From Paramoeba atlantica (taxonomy: Eukaryota; Discosea), in NCBI GenBank assembly GCA_977017575.1, contig CDRNVI010000153.1:1-64000 (forward strand): a DNA stretch of 64,000 bases. The letters run 5' to 3'. Position numbers and translations under genes: made by a program. How positions within the stretch are numbered: the first letter of the stretch is position 1; each line of letters opens with the position of its first letter. Positions 21,574-35,200 of this stretch are shown here, piece after piece. The notes under the pieces were generated by a model. It did not search any database, was not told the origin of the DNA, and was given only the letters and a program-made list of their open reading frames with translations.

Positions 21574-24500
21574 ATGCTGAACCTGTCGGTTCTGTGTTTC
21601 TTATTCTTCTTTTGTGCTCTTGGTTGTGGCCAACAAGAAGACGTCAGGCCTCAATTCGTCCGCGGAAATTACACCGAATATCATCATTTCTTTCTTGGTT
21701 CGGAATATGAATACCTTCAGACAGAACTGGAGTTTGACCAACCCCTTTACCTGAATGAGCCTTTTCTTTGTGCTGCAGCAGAACTGAGTTGCCCTCCTCT
21801 TGATTGTATTCCCTGCGATTGGTCTGACCCTGAGGTAATCATTTTTCTTTCTTTTGAGTTGTTCGTCTCCAGTCTCCAGGAGAGTGTCATCCTGAATTAT
21901 TCTCCCACAAAACTAGGCCAATAACTGTCAGGATGAACGGTGTTGTGTCCCTTCATTCCCTCCAATGAACAAAGACCTCTGGTGTTCTGGGAACTCTTCG
22001 TTTACAAGACTGAAAGTGAACGAAAAATCGGAAACTTTTACTTTAGATGCTGGAGAAACCCAATTCTTTCGTTTCTTTGTTGGAGAAGAGGCTTACTGTC
22101 GTCCAATTCTTGTCACAGTTCGCCCAATTTATGGAAATCACTTTTCATTTCTCTCCAGCACAACCCCTAATCCAGATTGGAGCAATTATCAACCAACTGG
22201 GTCTCTTTGGAGAGAAAATCTTGCCAGTATTGGTCAATCCTACTATGTTGCATGTCCTCACTGGAATGGTTATACCCCTGGTACCTATTCATTGGCAGTG
22301 ACAGCTTATGAAGCAACTTCATTTTATGTTGAGATTGCTATCTCCCCCAAGTCTTATCCATTGGATCCTCCCCTTGTGGTGGCTTCTTGTGACAATGTTC
22401 CCCAAGAAAATCTTGATCTTGCTGAAGCAGGGGATTCGAAAGTGCTCTGTCTTGAAGATGGGAAAACAACTCATTTGGTGACAACAGAGGTCTAATAGAT
22501 TTTAATTTTTTTTCTTTTTTCCTGTTTCATTTATTAATCATTTTTGAGCGTAATCTAATCAAATGATATTTTTGAAGGCTGGTAGCTTTGTGGGTCAAGA
22601 TAGAAATGCTGTCACCCTAATCCTCCCTGTGCCAGAGGGGTGTCACTCTATCTCTGTTGGTTTTCAAAATTTCCCAGGAACTTATTTTGCGCGCCCAGAT
22701 TATGACCTCTTTTGTTTTGCAAATGATTCACCTCTTTTGTTCACAACTGCTGGGATTGGTTCGTGGATGTCTGGAGGAGACACTCTCTCTTTCTTTGGGT
22801 GCTTCCCTGAAGTGACATATATCAATTGTTTAGCCGCAATTTGGCGTCCAGGAAATATGAGTGTGATTTATTCAACAATTTCTCCCTTCCATCGCACAGC
22901 TTTAACAGAGCTACCTGATGCCACCCTCTCTTATTATCTTGGAATGGGTTCACATTCTGCAATTAGAGAGGGCACAACTCTTTGTGCTACATGGCAAGTG
23001 TTTTGTTCCAATTGGCTTGTGACAGCAACATCAAACCCCCTTACTTTTTGGCCTCCTCCCGCTCACCCTTTGTTTCCTCTTGCACATTACTCCCCTTTGC
23101 CAACAGAACTGGTTTCACATGAAATTTTAGGAAATCGAAGTTTGTGTTTTTTTTTCCCTTTTTTTTTATTTTCCCTTTTTTTTCCTTCAGGGTGAACCTC
23201 TCTCATTTTTGTTTACCACAGTTATTATTGTTGATGCAACAATCAAAGCTGGTGAAGCTTTTGGTTCAAGAGAAACCCAACTCAGTGATGGGATTCTTGC
23301 ATTTTTTAAGTTCACAAATGCTGATGGCCTCCCTCTTTATTTCCCACCATCTTCTAACCCTGCTGCTGCTGCCTCCTCTTCTTCTCTTCCTTCTTATTTG
23401 AATAATTTCCCTTATATTTTCTATTCTGATTTAATGCCAAGTGAAGAAAAATGCAATGGGACCAGTTTTCTACAACATCAACAATTGATTAGTGGTCTGA
23501 TTTCTTCATTTTCAACCCCAGAAAATACTTTGGATAGTGCAACTCTTTCAGTTTTGTTGTTTTGATTCATTTTATTTTTTGATTCCTCAAACAAAAAGAG
23601 AAAAAGGAAGAGACGGGGGGCTGAAATATCATGTTTTTTATTTTTTTTTTAATTTCTATTTTTAGTATTATGTAGATTTGTTTAATTCTCAAGATGTGCG
23701 CTCTGATTGTTTGAAGTCCATCCTATCTGCTTTTCCAATTGAGAATTCGACATCAATCCAAAGTGGTTATGCCTGCTTTTTTGAGCAAGGGACAAAAGAG
23801 TATGCTACTGACCCTTGTTGCAATCTTACCCTCGCTGTATCTCTTTTTTCTCTCCATCCAAAAATCTTTTGTTGTTTTGTTGTTTTTCTTATTGATTATT
23901 ATTTCCAGAGAACACAATGTTGTGCCTTTCACACTGCCATTGTTCCTTCAACATCACGAAAGTTCATTAAGGATAATGGGATTATTTGTGAGACAAATGA
24001 ATGTACTCTCTCTTTCTTATCTGATTTTGTTCGTTCCTCCAATGATTTGGATAATGGAGTGATTGGGTGTCCTGCAGTCTTACCAGAGGTTTTCTACTCT
24101 CTTTATTCTTTCCACCACAGACAAAATAGAATTATGATTATTTATTTCTTTTAAAATATCACTTCAATATTATCATTCTATTTATCTCTACTTTTTCTGT
24201 GTTTTTTTTTAGGAACAATCTCTTCTACTTGAGCAATTTCGGTTTCATGAATTTGAAAAAATTCGTTCTTGCCTCAACCAAGTTGGATTTGGAGGTTCCT
24301 CTTTTTTCTTTTTCTTTTTTCTAATAATTTTTTAAAAATTATCAATTTAATATTTACCAATTGTGTAGAATTATTTCATGGAGTTCCTTGCATCCAAGAT
24401 GATGAGTGTGGAGGCACATGTGATAATGGGCTTTGTTCTGTTGAAAATATTCATGAAATTGATGATGCTTTTCTTACTTGTTATATTGATAACTTGATAC

Positions 24501-27500
24501 CTTTTATTGAGGTTCACCTTTTCACTTTATATATTCCCATCCTTTTCTTTCAAAAAGAAAAAGAAAAAAAAAGAAATGACTTTTAAAGTGAGACTCATTT
24601 TGGAAGAACAGGATTACATTCGGAGAAAAGTATTTGGTCCTCATGAACAAAATTATCCTCGCTCCTCCACTGAATTTTTTGATACCTTGAAGAAATATGC
24701 AACTGTGGGTGATTGTGTATCTCTGAGTGATCCTTTTGATCTTTCTCAAAGAAGAAGAATTATTATGGAAGAGGGGTCCTTGAGTTGTTCTCAAAATTGT
24801 CTTGGAAATTCTCTTTGTCTCTTTGAACCTGCATGTAAATTTGGAGATTATGATTTCCGAATTGGGAATTATGAACAATTTGCAAAATCATTTATATCTT
24901 CTCCTGAAACTTGTGCTGCTGCTTCTTGTTCTAATTGTGTTGTAGAATCTCAGTCATGTGGCTTGTGTGTTGGGGGTGCTGATCCAGAGCGGTGTATTAA
25001 AGTTGAGGGAAGATCTTCTCAAGAAGAATGTGAGATTGGAGGAGGAGGGGGTTGTGTTGCTCCAAATGGAACCATTTACACCAATCTGACCAAAGAGGAA
25101 TGTGATTTGCTGCCAGTTTGAATTTTTTTTGATTGATTGATTCATCATCAATCTAATTTTAATCTGAATAATTTTCCTAATTCTAATTTTGACACCATAA
25201 GGGGGAGTGTTCTATTCAATGCCAAGACGAAAGATGTGTTTCCCAAAATTCTATGAATGGAGTTTGTGTTCTCCCTGGTCACACACAAGAAGAATGTCTT
25301 CATCTTGATGGGACAACATGGGAATCCTCCACTTGTTTATTTGAAGAGTTATCTGAATCTGAATGCCAAGTTTTGTATTTTTGTTCTCTTTTTTTTTGAT
25401 TATTATCTTAAATTATGTATCTCAATTAATCTTTTTTTTGATTTTGATTTTGTTTAACAGGGAACACTCCGATCATGGCAAAGTTGTGACAATCACCTTG
25501 ACTCACTTTCTTGTTCCTCTTCTTCTCCAGCTTCAATTTATCTTAATTGTCAATGGAGAAACTCACCTCGACCTTGCACAACAAAGGAAGAATGTGAAGA
25601 AGCAGCGGAATGTTCAGATTCATCTTGGTTACATGTACTTGAATCAGGAAAGAAAGGAGGATGTTTCTCTCCAGGAAATTTGATTGTAAAAGAAATTCCA
25701 AGTGAGCGCAACCGAGGTCTTTATTCTTCTGGTTCCTTTGTTGGGTATCTATCAGATGTGATATTTGAAAAAGAAGAATGTATTAATGAGAGACATTTTT
25801 GGATTGATGCAGCGGAAAACAAAGAAGAATGTTTGGAGAATGTTCTTGGGAGGTTTGGGTGTCTTTTGCCTCAGAGTAGATATCGAAGATTCTTTTTTTA
25901 TGATGAAGAGCAATGTGAGTGTAAAAAAGGGTTTTATCGTCAAATTTGGAGGTATTTTTGATTGATTTTGTTTCTTAATTTGTTTCTTTCTTTTTTTCTT
26001 TTTTTACCATTTATTATTTTTTGTTCATTAAAAAGAAAAAATCTCTTTCAACTTACAAAAAATCTCTCTTTCAGTTGGAATACTGGTCAGTGGAAAACTT
26101 CAGAGTTCATCCCATTCCAATGGATTGAGGAACAACCACCACCACTCTATGAATGGATTGATTCTCTTTCTTATTTTACAGTTGAAAGTTGGGTTTTGGA
26201 AAGTACAGCAGAGAGAACAAGTCTTTCTACTCTTTCTTCTTTGAATTGTCAACATAATTTTACTTCTAGTACTTTGAATTGGTTGGTTTGTGATTGCCTT
26301 TCAGATGGGATGGAAGGTTTATTGTTTTTTCTTTTCTTTTTTTCCCTTTCTTTTTTCTTTTCTTTTCTCTCTTTCCCCCCTCTTTTCTCTCTTATTCTTA
26401 TTCTTTTTTTTCTTATTTTAAAGAATGTGAAAATCCACCACCTTCTTCAAAGGTTGGATTTGGGAGAGCTTGTTCTGGACTTTCCTCAACATTTATTATC
26501 CCTTCTACCCACCTTATCTTTCAACAAAATTCTCTCAAGTTCAAACTCTCTTTTCTTGGTCTCAATTTTTTTTTTTTAATCACTAGCACTGACACACTTT
26601 TTCCAAAAAAAAGGGAGGGATGTGTGAATGTGGAACTTTCTTTCTTATCTCGTGATGGATACACGTTCATTCGATCAAATCCAACCGTTTCAGTGAAATT
26701 TGAGGATCCACAAACTTCAGGGATTGTGGTAAATCAACGAGGGGCAACTGTTGGATCTTTGGTGGGTGATGGTGTTGAAATTGAGCTCTCTTTTGAGTCA
26801 TTTTCTCAAGGATTTAGTTCTCTTAACTCTGTTGAAATTTGCATGTTTATTCGTAGTGAACAAAATGTTGATTGGGAAGCAGGGAATTTAGTTCCTGATT
26901 TTGGAATGATGGAAGATCAAGAGACAGTTCGGGTGTTGAATGCCGATTTGACAAATCAAAGTTTCTCAGGACATGAGTTTTGGTGTCTGGAAATCAAGGA
27001 CTATTCTAAATTTTTGGAAAGAAGTAGAACTGGTACTGTTATTTTCTTTCCTATTTCCCGTCAAAAGGATTCTTCTTCTCAGGATATTTATTCCGATCAA
27101 GCGAAGATTTTGGCATATGTTTTAAGTGGTTTCTATTGTACTCTCTTCATTCTCTTTTCAGTCCTTTTTCTCTTTAATTTAACTGCTGTTCGAACACAAA
27201 TGGGAGTTTTTGTCCCATTATTTTTTGTCTTATTATGTTCTTTCCGAGCGTCTTTCTTCATTCTTTGGCCTTTAGGAGAGTTAGAGGATGATCAAGTGGT
27301 GGAATACTTTCTTTTTGAAACTCCAACTTTTATCCTTTTTGGAGTTTTGTTGCTTTTAATTTATTATTGGACACAATTGCAACAGCAGTTTGTTTTTCTT
27401 TTCTTTTTTTTTCAATGTTTTTTTAATGAATGTTTTTATTTAGAGGAAAAGCACCAATTATCCGAGAAGTTTTCTTTACATTTTGTCTTCTCCTTTTATA

Positions 27501-28090
27501 TGTTGGAATAATCATTGCATTAATTCTCATATGGGAGGATGATAGTGGGACATCACCTTGTCCAGGAAGGTATGTCAAAGATGATTCGAGTTTGGAAGAT
27601 AATTTGAGAATTTTATCACTTGTTTATACTTCAATTGTTACACTTTTTACGATTTTATTGGTTGGGACTTTGGGTTATGAAGCTCGTGCTCTTATTCATA
27701 AGATAGCAAATGGTTTTTCTTTTTCTTTCCCCCCTTTTTTCTTTCCTTGTTTTTTTCTTGATTATTTAATGCTCTTTTCAAATAGGGTTTGGTACTGCTC
27801 TTTTCTACATTCCAGCTTCTCGTTTCGCGTTCATTTTCCTCTGCTTCTTTGTCCTTCGGTGCATTCTCTTTCTCATTCTCTACGCTACAAACATTGTTTC
27901 TGATATCTTCATCTTCATTCTCCTATTCATTTGTGAAATCGTCCCTTGTTCCATCCTCTTTGTTGAAATAGTTCTAGCTTCGAAAAAAGATTCCTCTATG
28001 GCTGCCTCTGATGATTCAACAGGAATGAGTGTGAGGACAGGCTCAAGGTCTTCTTTAAGTCGGAGTCGACTTAGCAGGTCGATGAATTGA
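21574..28090 (+). CDS. Giant multi-exon receptor A: Cys-rich ectodomain plus C-terminal 7TM domain (THH1/TOM1/TOM3-like)
   Basis: Fifteen exons give 1766 residues: 21574-21834, 21917-22489, 22578-23111, 23191-23550, 23666-23836, 23909-24088, 24213-24294, 24369-24511, 24558-25115, 25202-25369, 25461-25951, 26075-26316, 26424-27387, 27444-27712, 27786-28090. All junctions are GT-AG and keep frame. Residues 1-20 form a signal peptide. The ectodomain (to about 1480) is Cys-rich, with CIPCDW near 80 and WLVCDC near 1250. The last 290 residues hold about seven hydrophobic helices. Their spacing and motifs (VLRCILFLI; ICEIVPCSILF) resemble the plant THH1/TOM1/TOM3 seven-helix domain. The tail is Ser/Arg-rich. 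The paralog at 32852-38745 supports nearly every boundary. A membrane receptor or sensor role is inferred; no ligand is predictable. The donor after exon 3 is least certain (23112 preferred because 23140 breaks frame), as is the 46-base intron before exon 9. Confidence 0.82.
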
Positions 28091-28675
28091 ATCTTCTTGG
28101 TTGTTCATATTTAATAAAAAAATTTGAAGAAATTTATTGAATGAAAGATTGTATCAAATTAAGATAGTGTATCTTTTTGAAATTCTTTTTGTTTCCAATC
28201 ATTTTTTTGTTTTCACTTATATTGATTCGTAACAAATATTGACTTGGAGAAGAAAGGAATAAGAAAAAAGAGTTTTTCTTTGTTTTAAGATGGGAAGGCC
28301 AAAACACCATTGGATCTACTTTCTCCAAAAAAATTGCTCTTTTGAAATGATAACAATGAATAAAAAAAATTCAATTCATTAAAAAAAAGAAATTTGAACA
28401 GTTTGTTCATGTCCTTCTTCAGCAGCAATATAAAGAGGAGTTGTTCCATCCTTCACATAAAAAATAATAATAGATTAAAAAAAAAAAAGAATTTTTTTAG
28501 AACCTTTCTTTGCAAGATCAGGTTTTGCTTTTCCTTTTTCCAATAAACTTTGAACAATTTGTTCATCTCCATGACCAGCAGCAACTAAAAGAGGAGTGAA
28601 TCCATCCTTCTATTTTTAGATAAAAAAAGAGAAAAATGAGAAAAGAGAAAAGAAAACTAAAAAAATCAACAAAAT

Positions 28676-28680
<5 letters not shown>

Positions 28681-28706
<26 letters not shown>

Positions 28707-28872
28707 TAAAAATCTTTATTATCATCATTATAAAAAGTAAAAGAAAAAGAGAAGATATTCCAAACAAAAAGTCAAAAAAAAATAATAAAAAGAAGAAGAA
28801 GAAAGAAAGAAAGAAAGAAAGAAGAAGAAAAAAAAGAAGAAAAAAAAGAAAAAGAAATAAAACAATCAACAA
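28681..28872. repeat. A-rich microsatellite inside ankyrin gene C intron
   Basis: AAATAAAAAT units pass into AAGAAAG-type units on the plus strand, giving a pyrimidine-rich intron on the coding (minus) strand. A similar AAGAAAAT octamer array occupies about 29031-29092. Confidence 0.7.
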
Positions 28873-30748
28873 AAACAACCTCAGTTGCAAGATTAACATT
28901 TGGATTTCCTTTTTCCAATAAAATTTGAACAATTTGTTCATCTCCTTTCAAAACAGCAACATAAAGAGGAGTTCTTCCATCCTTTACATTAAAAAAAATA
29001 GAAAAAAGAGAAAGTGAAAAAAAAGAAAAATAAGAAAATAAGAAAATAAGAAAATAAGAAAATAAGAAAATAAGAAAATAAGAAAATAAGAAATTTAGAG
29101 TTGCAGGTAAAACTCCATTCTTTTGAACAATTTGTTTATACCCTTCTTGAACAGCAAAGTGAAGAGGAGTTGTTTTATAAAGCTAAAGAAAAAGAAAAAG
29201 AAAAAGAAAAAGAAAAAGAAAAAATGAATATTGTAGTTTTTCAAAAAGAACAAGACAAAAAAAGAAAAGAAAAGAAAAAAAAAAAAAAAGAAAAAAAAAG
29301 AAAATAAAAAAAGAAACCAAAAAAAAAGAAAACAAAAAAAGAAAACAAAAAAAAAAAAGAAAACAAAAAAAGAAAAGAAAAAGAAAAGAAAACAGAAAGA
29401 AAAAATAACATTATGAGACAAATGATCTTTTTCGAGAATGTCAAAAAATATTGCAATTCGAATCCAATTTTGTTCCTTTAAAGCAATTTTGAAGAATTCC
29501 TTTGAAAATAGAAAATAGAAAAGAGAGAGAGAGAAGAGAAGAGAGAGAAAGATTCAAATAAAAAAACAAGAAACAATGAGGGGAAAAAGAAAAAGAAAGG
29601 AAAGAAGAAAAGAAAAATTCCAGATTTGGAACAAACCTCGAAAGATCTTTCAAAAAAATCATAATAGAAAACTTGAGAAGTTATTTCACCACCAAAAAAT
29701 ATGATCTTTTTTGAGAAACCAAAAACCTCAGATGTAAGATCAATATTGATGGCGGTGCTATTCAATAAAGATTGAACAATTTGGTAATGTCCTTTTTCAG
29801 CAGCAATATAAAGAGGAGTGTACCCTAATATATTTTGTTGGACATTAACAAAAAATGAAAAGAAAATTTCATTGACATTTGTAGTCTTTCAATAAAAATC
29901 TCAAATAAAAAGGTGTAATTTTGATTTTAAAAAAATAGTAATAAAAATGAATCTGAAAAAAAAAAAACCTTTCTTTGAGAATTAACATCTGCTCCTTTTT
30001 CCAATAAAATTTGAACAGTTTGATCATGACCATTTGGAGTAGCAATCTAAAGAGGAGTTTTTCCATTTATCTTTTTTTTGAATTCAAAAATTTGCAACAA
30101 TCCTGAAAAAATAATTTCTAAATAACAAAATACTCCCATACTTTCAAAAAAAAAAAAGAACCTTTCTTTTTGAATTCACTTTTGCTCCATTTTGCAATAA
30201 AATTTGAACTTTGTGATGTCCATTTTTAGCAGCAGAATAGAGAGGAGTTATTCCAATACACTTTTTTGTGAAATTAATTATAATTTCAATTTCTCATAAA
30301 CAAAAAACAAATTTTCTCCTCAAAATAAGACACACTCCCAAATTTGAAAAATCCTTGATTTCAGAATGAACATTTGCTCCTTTTTCTAATAAAATTTGAA
30401 CGACTTCATAATGCCCATTTTTTGCAGCAATTTCAAGAGGAGTTCCCCCACCCTTCTGTGATTCATAATTATCAAAAAAAGATAAAAAATTAAAATTAAA
30501 ACAAAAATTAAAATTAAAAAGCAAAACTTTTCTTTGGTGAACATTTGATCCTTTTTCCAATAAAATTTGGACAACTTCATGATATCCTCGTTGAGCAGCT
30601 ACAAAAAGAGAAGTCGCTCCATCCTTTTATAAAAACAAAAATTCGATAAGACAACACAACACCAACACCACAACAGATAAAGGAAATAAAAGACAGATAA
30701 AGACAACAAACAGAGAAAATAAAAAAATAGATTAAGAAAAGAACACAA

Positions 30749-30793
30749 CCCCCAACACCAACACCAACACCAACACCAACACCAACACCAACA
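30749..30793. repeat. (CCAACA)n hexamer microsatellite
   Basis: About seven ACCAAC hexamers lie in the first part of ankyrin gene C, inside a presumed intron. Confidence 0.85.
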
Positions 30794-31483
30794 GACAAAG
30801 AAAATAAAAGACAGAGACAAAGAAAATAAAAGACAGACAAAGAAAAAACCTTAGTCAAGGGATCGTTAATTTGAAACTCTTTTTCTCCCAACTTCTGAAC
30901 AAGAAGGTTTTCCAGATCCAAAAAACACAAAAAAAAACACAACACCACAAACACCACAAACACTTTTCAAAGAAACAAGTCCAAAGATAGAACTCCTCCT
31001 CTCTCTCTCAGAGAGGAAGAGTTGTTGAAATTCTGAAAGAAAAAAAGAAAAAGAAAAAGAAAAAAAAACCTTCTTCTCTTTCCTGTTCCGATCGATTGGA
31101 ACCAAATCGCTTGGTGGTACCATTCTCCTCATCACAGAAAGAAGAGGGACCAGAGGGAGAAGAGGAAGAATAAGAAGAGGAAGAAGAAGGAGAAGAGGGA
31201 GGAGAAGGAGAAGGAGAAGGAGAAGAGGAAGAAGAACCAATCTTCTCTGGTTCCCCAAAAACAAAAGAACCTTTTTTTTGGCTCGTTCGGTGTCGTCATC
31301 ATCAATCGAATTATTTTTCAGTTTTCTGAAAGAAAAAGAAAAAGTGAAACAACCAAAAAATTTCGAAGAAAGTTCGCAGAGTTTTATTTGAAAGATTGAG
31401 GGACTCAAGGAAGAAAAATCGAAGAGAAAGAAAAGAGGAGCTTCCAACTTTCCATTTCTTACTATTATCGCAAATTGAGCCAT

Positions 31484-32851
31484 CTCCACAAATGATAAAC
31501 GTTCTCCATCTTTTTATCGATTCTCTGAAAACAATGTTGAGAAAACGGAGGGTTGTTTTTGATTTTTTGAGATTTCGATGAAATTAAAAATCTCATCGGA
31601 TTCTTATTTGATTTCCAAATTCAGCGTAAAACAATTGTTGGATTCGCTCTTTCAATCATCATCGACTCTTGGCGAGTTCAGAGAGCCTTCTTTAAGTTGC
31701 ACTTTCCCGTTGCAGTTCTGGGTCAGATTGGACGCCATTTACTTGACTTCCTTCTACGATTTCTAGTAAAAGGGTTTTCAGCCTGAGATGCTGTTGCGGC
31801 AGAAAACGTCTTTTGATCGAATCTTGACAAATGGATAGGAACCAAAAAAGAGAGGGGGAAAAGAGCACAAGACAAGGAGGGAAAGAAGCTGGGGAGCATG
31901 AAAAAGAAAAGACAAATTCGTCCCAGTGGAACTCACAGGAAGAGCACTTTCCGCACATAAAAAGCACTTTCGTGCCGATTCTTCAAGAAAAAAACGATTG
32001 ACAATTCTCCAATCCTTTCAGTTATGATTTCTCTTCACTGGTGTTTTGCTTCTTCATGCCTGCACAACTCCCTTTCAACTACAGGGGGAGGAAAAAGAGG
32101 AAAAGAGGAAGAAAAAACAAATGAGAGCAGGAAAAAAGTGGAAGAGAAGGAAAAGAAAGAAAGTTCAAATGAGAATTTCTTTTTCTTTCAAAAAACAAAA
32201 AAAAAAATCAAAGGAAGATAGCAAAGAAAAGAGAAATGGGAGGTATTGAAAAAAAAAAAAGGGAAAACCTAAACAAAACGATTCTCTCCTTTTTTCGAAA
32301 ACGTCGACGCTCTCCGAAGAATCAACACAACAGCCCATCTGCACAAGCTTTATTAATTTAATATTCATGAATTCTAATTTTAAATCACAACTCAAAGAAA
32401 TCATATCAAAGATAAAGAAATAAATAATAAATCAATAATAAAAAACCTTTAATCCGAACATCTAAAAGATGACATCTGTGACAAAATCCAAATGATTTAA
32501 CAAAAACATTCAGAACAAGACCATCAAACAAAATAAGAATAATCCAATTGCCCAAAACCATTAGAAAAGAGAAGGAAGAGAGAGAGAGAGATGCAATTGG
32601 GGTTTGGCCCTCTGTGCTTCGAAAATCCTTCCCATAACAAATAATTTCAAACAATTCACCAACATCTGGTGGAGTTGTGTTAAAAAGAGAGAGAGAAAGA
32701 GAAAGAGAAGAAAAGAAAAGGGAAAGAAAAGAAAAGAAAAGAAAAGAAAAGAAAGAAAGAAAGAAAGAAAGAAAATACCAGAAAGAGAGAAAGAAATGGA
32801 TCAAACAAATCCCCACAAAAATGGGGTTACCGTAATGGACACTTTTCATTT
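31484..32851. other. Region between ankyrin gene C and receptor B, possible small minus-strand exons
   Basis: No complete gene can be built. On the minus strand, ATG at 32338 opens a frame beginning MGCCVDSSES, a plausible N-terminal myristoylation/palmitoylation signal. It runs into low-complexity sequence after about 20 residues. Short exon-like stretches also lie at about 32590-32655 (contains DVGELFEIICYG) and 32447-32510. Their frames do not connect convincingly. The rest is A/G-rich simple sequence on the plus strand (32085-32260, 32680-32775). Confidence 0.35.
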
Positions 32852-35146
32852 TCAATTGCTCCCTGAAACTGATTTTGTGAGTCCATGAAATGTTGAAAAG
32901 TCCGTCTCTGAGATTACTATGTCGGTTGACGTTCCTCCAAATAAAGATCCACCAAAGAAAGAATCAATAAATTGAAGTACCAAGAACAAGAGGAGAAATA
33001 CTTCCGTGATCATCAAAGTAAGAAACATGTAAATTGAAGAAGTAAATTCCACTGCCAAAATAATGATAAACAAGAGACATCGAACGAAAAAGGAAAGAAC
33101 AATGATTCCTCCAATGCCTATCACAACCCGATTTGCGAGGCTGATGTTCTTTGAGATGTTGATCAATTTGTAGGAGTAATAGCAAAAAATGGCGCCCAGG
33201 ATAAATGTGACAAAAATGATTAACGATTGATAAACAATGGCCAACGTTCGTGTGTCTTCTTTTTGTTTGTCATATGAAGGGGCAACTCGCCCAGGACAGG
33301 CTGAATCTCCACCCACTTTTAGGATCACCTCAGAGTAAACAATTGTCACAACTAACCAAAGAGCCCAAACAAAGATTAATCCCAAAGTAACCACTCGGAA
33401 CATGGAAACTTTCCCTCCTCCAAAAGAAGGGTTGGAAGGAAGCTGTTTCCAATTCCAGATCGAGATAATCACCACACTAAAGAGGAGGAAAGTTGGAATT
33501 TCAAAAACAACAAACTCTGCAAGTTCCTTCCCATCAAAGAGGGCATTTGGATACCCAAACATGAAGACAACTCGAAAGATACAGAGAATAATAAACAAAA
33601 ATGAGATGATCCCCACCATCATCAGTTTGGGGAGATACACAACAAACAAAACCAGGTAGGCAGAGAGCAACATGAAACATATACAGTAACACACTCCTAA
33701 GGTGTACATCAGAGCCCGTGTTTGTTGAGAGGTATAATCATTCTCCTTGTTCTCATAATCTTCAACTCGTTGGATTGGATACAATCGAATCTTGTTTTTG
33801 TCCTTGCCCCGCTTTGGAATCTCTGAGACATGAACTGTTCCACACCAAAACTCTGACCCAAGAAAAGTTTCAAGAGTGACATTTTTCAATCCAAGGGGAC
33901 AAATTGATTGAATCGGACCCTCAGAAAACCCAAAATCCTTAATTGGGTATGAGGATGTATCTGTTTGATTCTCAGAAATGAGAAGGCAGATGAAAAAATA
34001 ATTCACTTTTTCCAAAGCCGAAAAGCTGAGTATACTCCCGTCCCCCCGAAGAATCCCAACGAAAGCAGATTTCTGATTTAACACAATCCCATGGGAATGT
34101 TTCTCCTCAAATTCAAATGAAATACTTGGTCTGTGGGGAGGAACAACAAACCAAGCCTCTTTGACAAAAGATAAATTGACCAATGTACAACTCTCAGTAA
34201 TGCTGCCCTTGGTAAAAGAAACTCGTGACGATGGGCTTTTGACAAAAGACTCTTCAAGGGTACAAGCACTTGTGAAACCAACTTCCGTTTCCACTTGATC
34301 AAAAGTTGCTGTTTCAGAAAAATAGCATCCAGAATCACTAGAATTTGAGAAACAATCACAGACCAATGTATCCAAGAAAGAGGAAACAGTTACACTTTCA
34401 CAAGTCACTTCTGATTTCAAGGCATAAGAAAATTTCATTTCTTCGTTTGTTTCCAACCACCTCTGCAAAAGGTCAATAGACAAGGCAGGAACCCATTTGT
34501 ACTTTTGAATCGGCTGAACTTCTTTCCATTGAAGTGTTCGTGAGACTCCATGCTTTGCCCAAACCCCATCTGTCCAGTCCCAGGCATACTTAGACACTCC
34601 ATCATGACATTCACAATCTTCATCACCCATCCAAAGTAAACGTTCTTCTATTCCTGGCAACTGACATCCATAACGAGCTGATGAATTCCTGTTGAGACAT
34701 TCCATTTCATTCATAGCAGGTGTAAGCCACATCTGCAAACTTGAATCATCATCATCTTTATCCACACAATCAGCAGGTTTTTCAACAATACGGGATTGAC
34801 ATCCAACAAGGGGGATCTCTGGGGGCAAATCACCACGACAAACTTCATTGAGAAAGCATGCTCCAAATTGAACGTGGACAGGGTGTTCATCAGATCGAAC
34901 AATTGTTGTCCAGGATCTATCAGTACAGTGCCCAGAATTTTCGCACTCTTCTTGAGTTGTACAAGGGCGCCATAAGTCAATAAAACATTTCAAATATCTT
35001 TGGTATGCATCGCTCCCATCACAAGATGTTGTTGGAAGGGACTCGCACGTTTCCCAAGTTAAAGGGGGGGAAATCACTGAGGATAACTGATTGGGAAAAG
35101 GAAGTTTTTTTTTTTTGAGAAGGCAATATTTTGGAAAGATTGATTG

Positions 35147-35200
<54 letters not shown>

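Larger units (their letters stand above)
28379..31483 (-). pseudogene. Ankyrin-repeat gene C, decaying, one repeat per exon
   Basis: At least nine ankyrin repeats lie on the minus strand as separate short exons, each starting near (D/N)GxTPL and ending before a T-rich donor. Examples are 30528-30623, 30354-30452, about 29970-30060, 28880-28985, 28500-28605 and a last one ending in TAA at 28379. The first ATG is at 31483 (MAQFAIIVRNGK), but the 5' exons are ambiguous. Damage is visible. One repeat has TAG (30047-30049) where Tyr or His is expected. The donor after the 30354-30452 exon reads GATTTT instead of GTTTTT. The repeat at 29100-29180 is shortened, and another lacks a residue. Intact homologs at 42180 and 59508 show what it looked like. 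Skipping damaged exons could still give a shorter protein, so loss of function is inferred, not shown. Confidence 0.72.

Noticed and set aside
23140..23195. Frameshift in receptor A at the exon 3/4 junction
   Set aside because: Using the donor at 23140 gives a one-base mismatch and a stop. A donor at 23112 (GTTTCA) is in phase 0 and agrees with the paralog, so no frameshift is needed.
26556..26590. Tiny intron in receptor A exon 13 (GTCTCAATTTT to CACTAG)
   Set aside because: It would be about 30 bases, shorter than any other intron here, and the exon is open in frame without removing it. Left as coding, though a local alignment gap with the paralog keeps some doubt.
28681..29430. Possible CRISPR-like array because of regular A-rich repeats
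   Set aside because: The repeats are simple-sequence microsatellites without unique spacers, inside introns of a eukaryotic gene.
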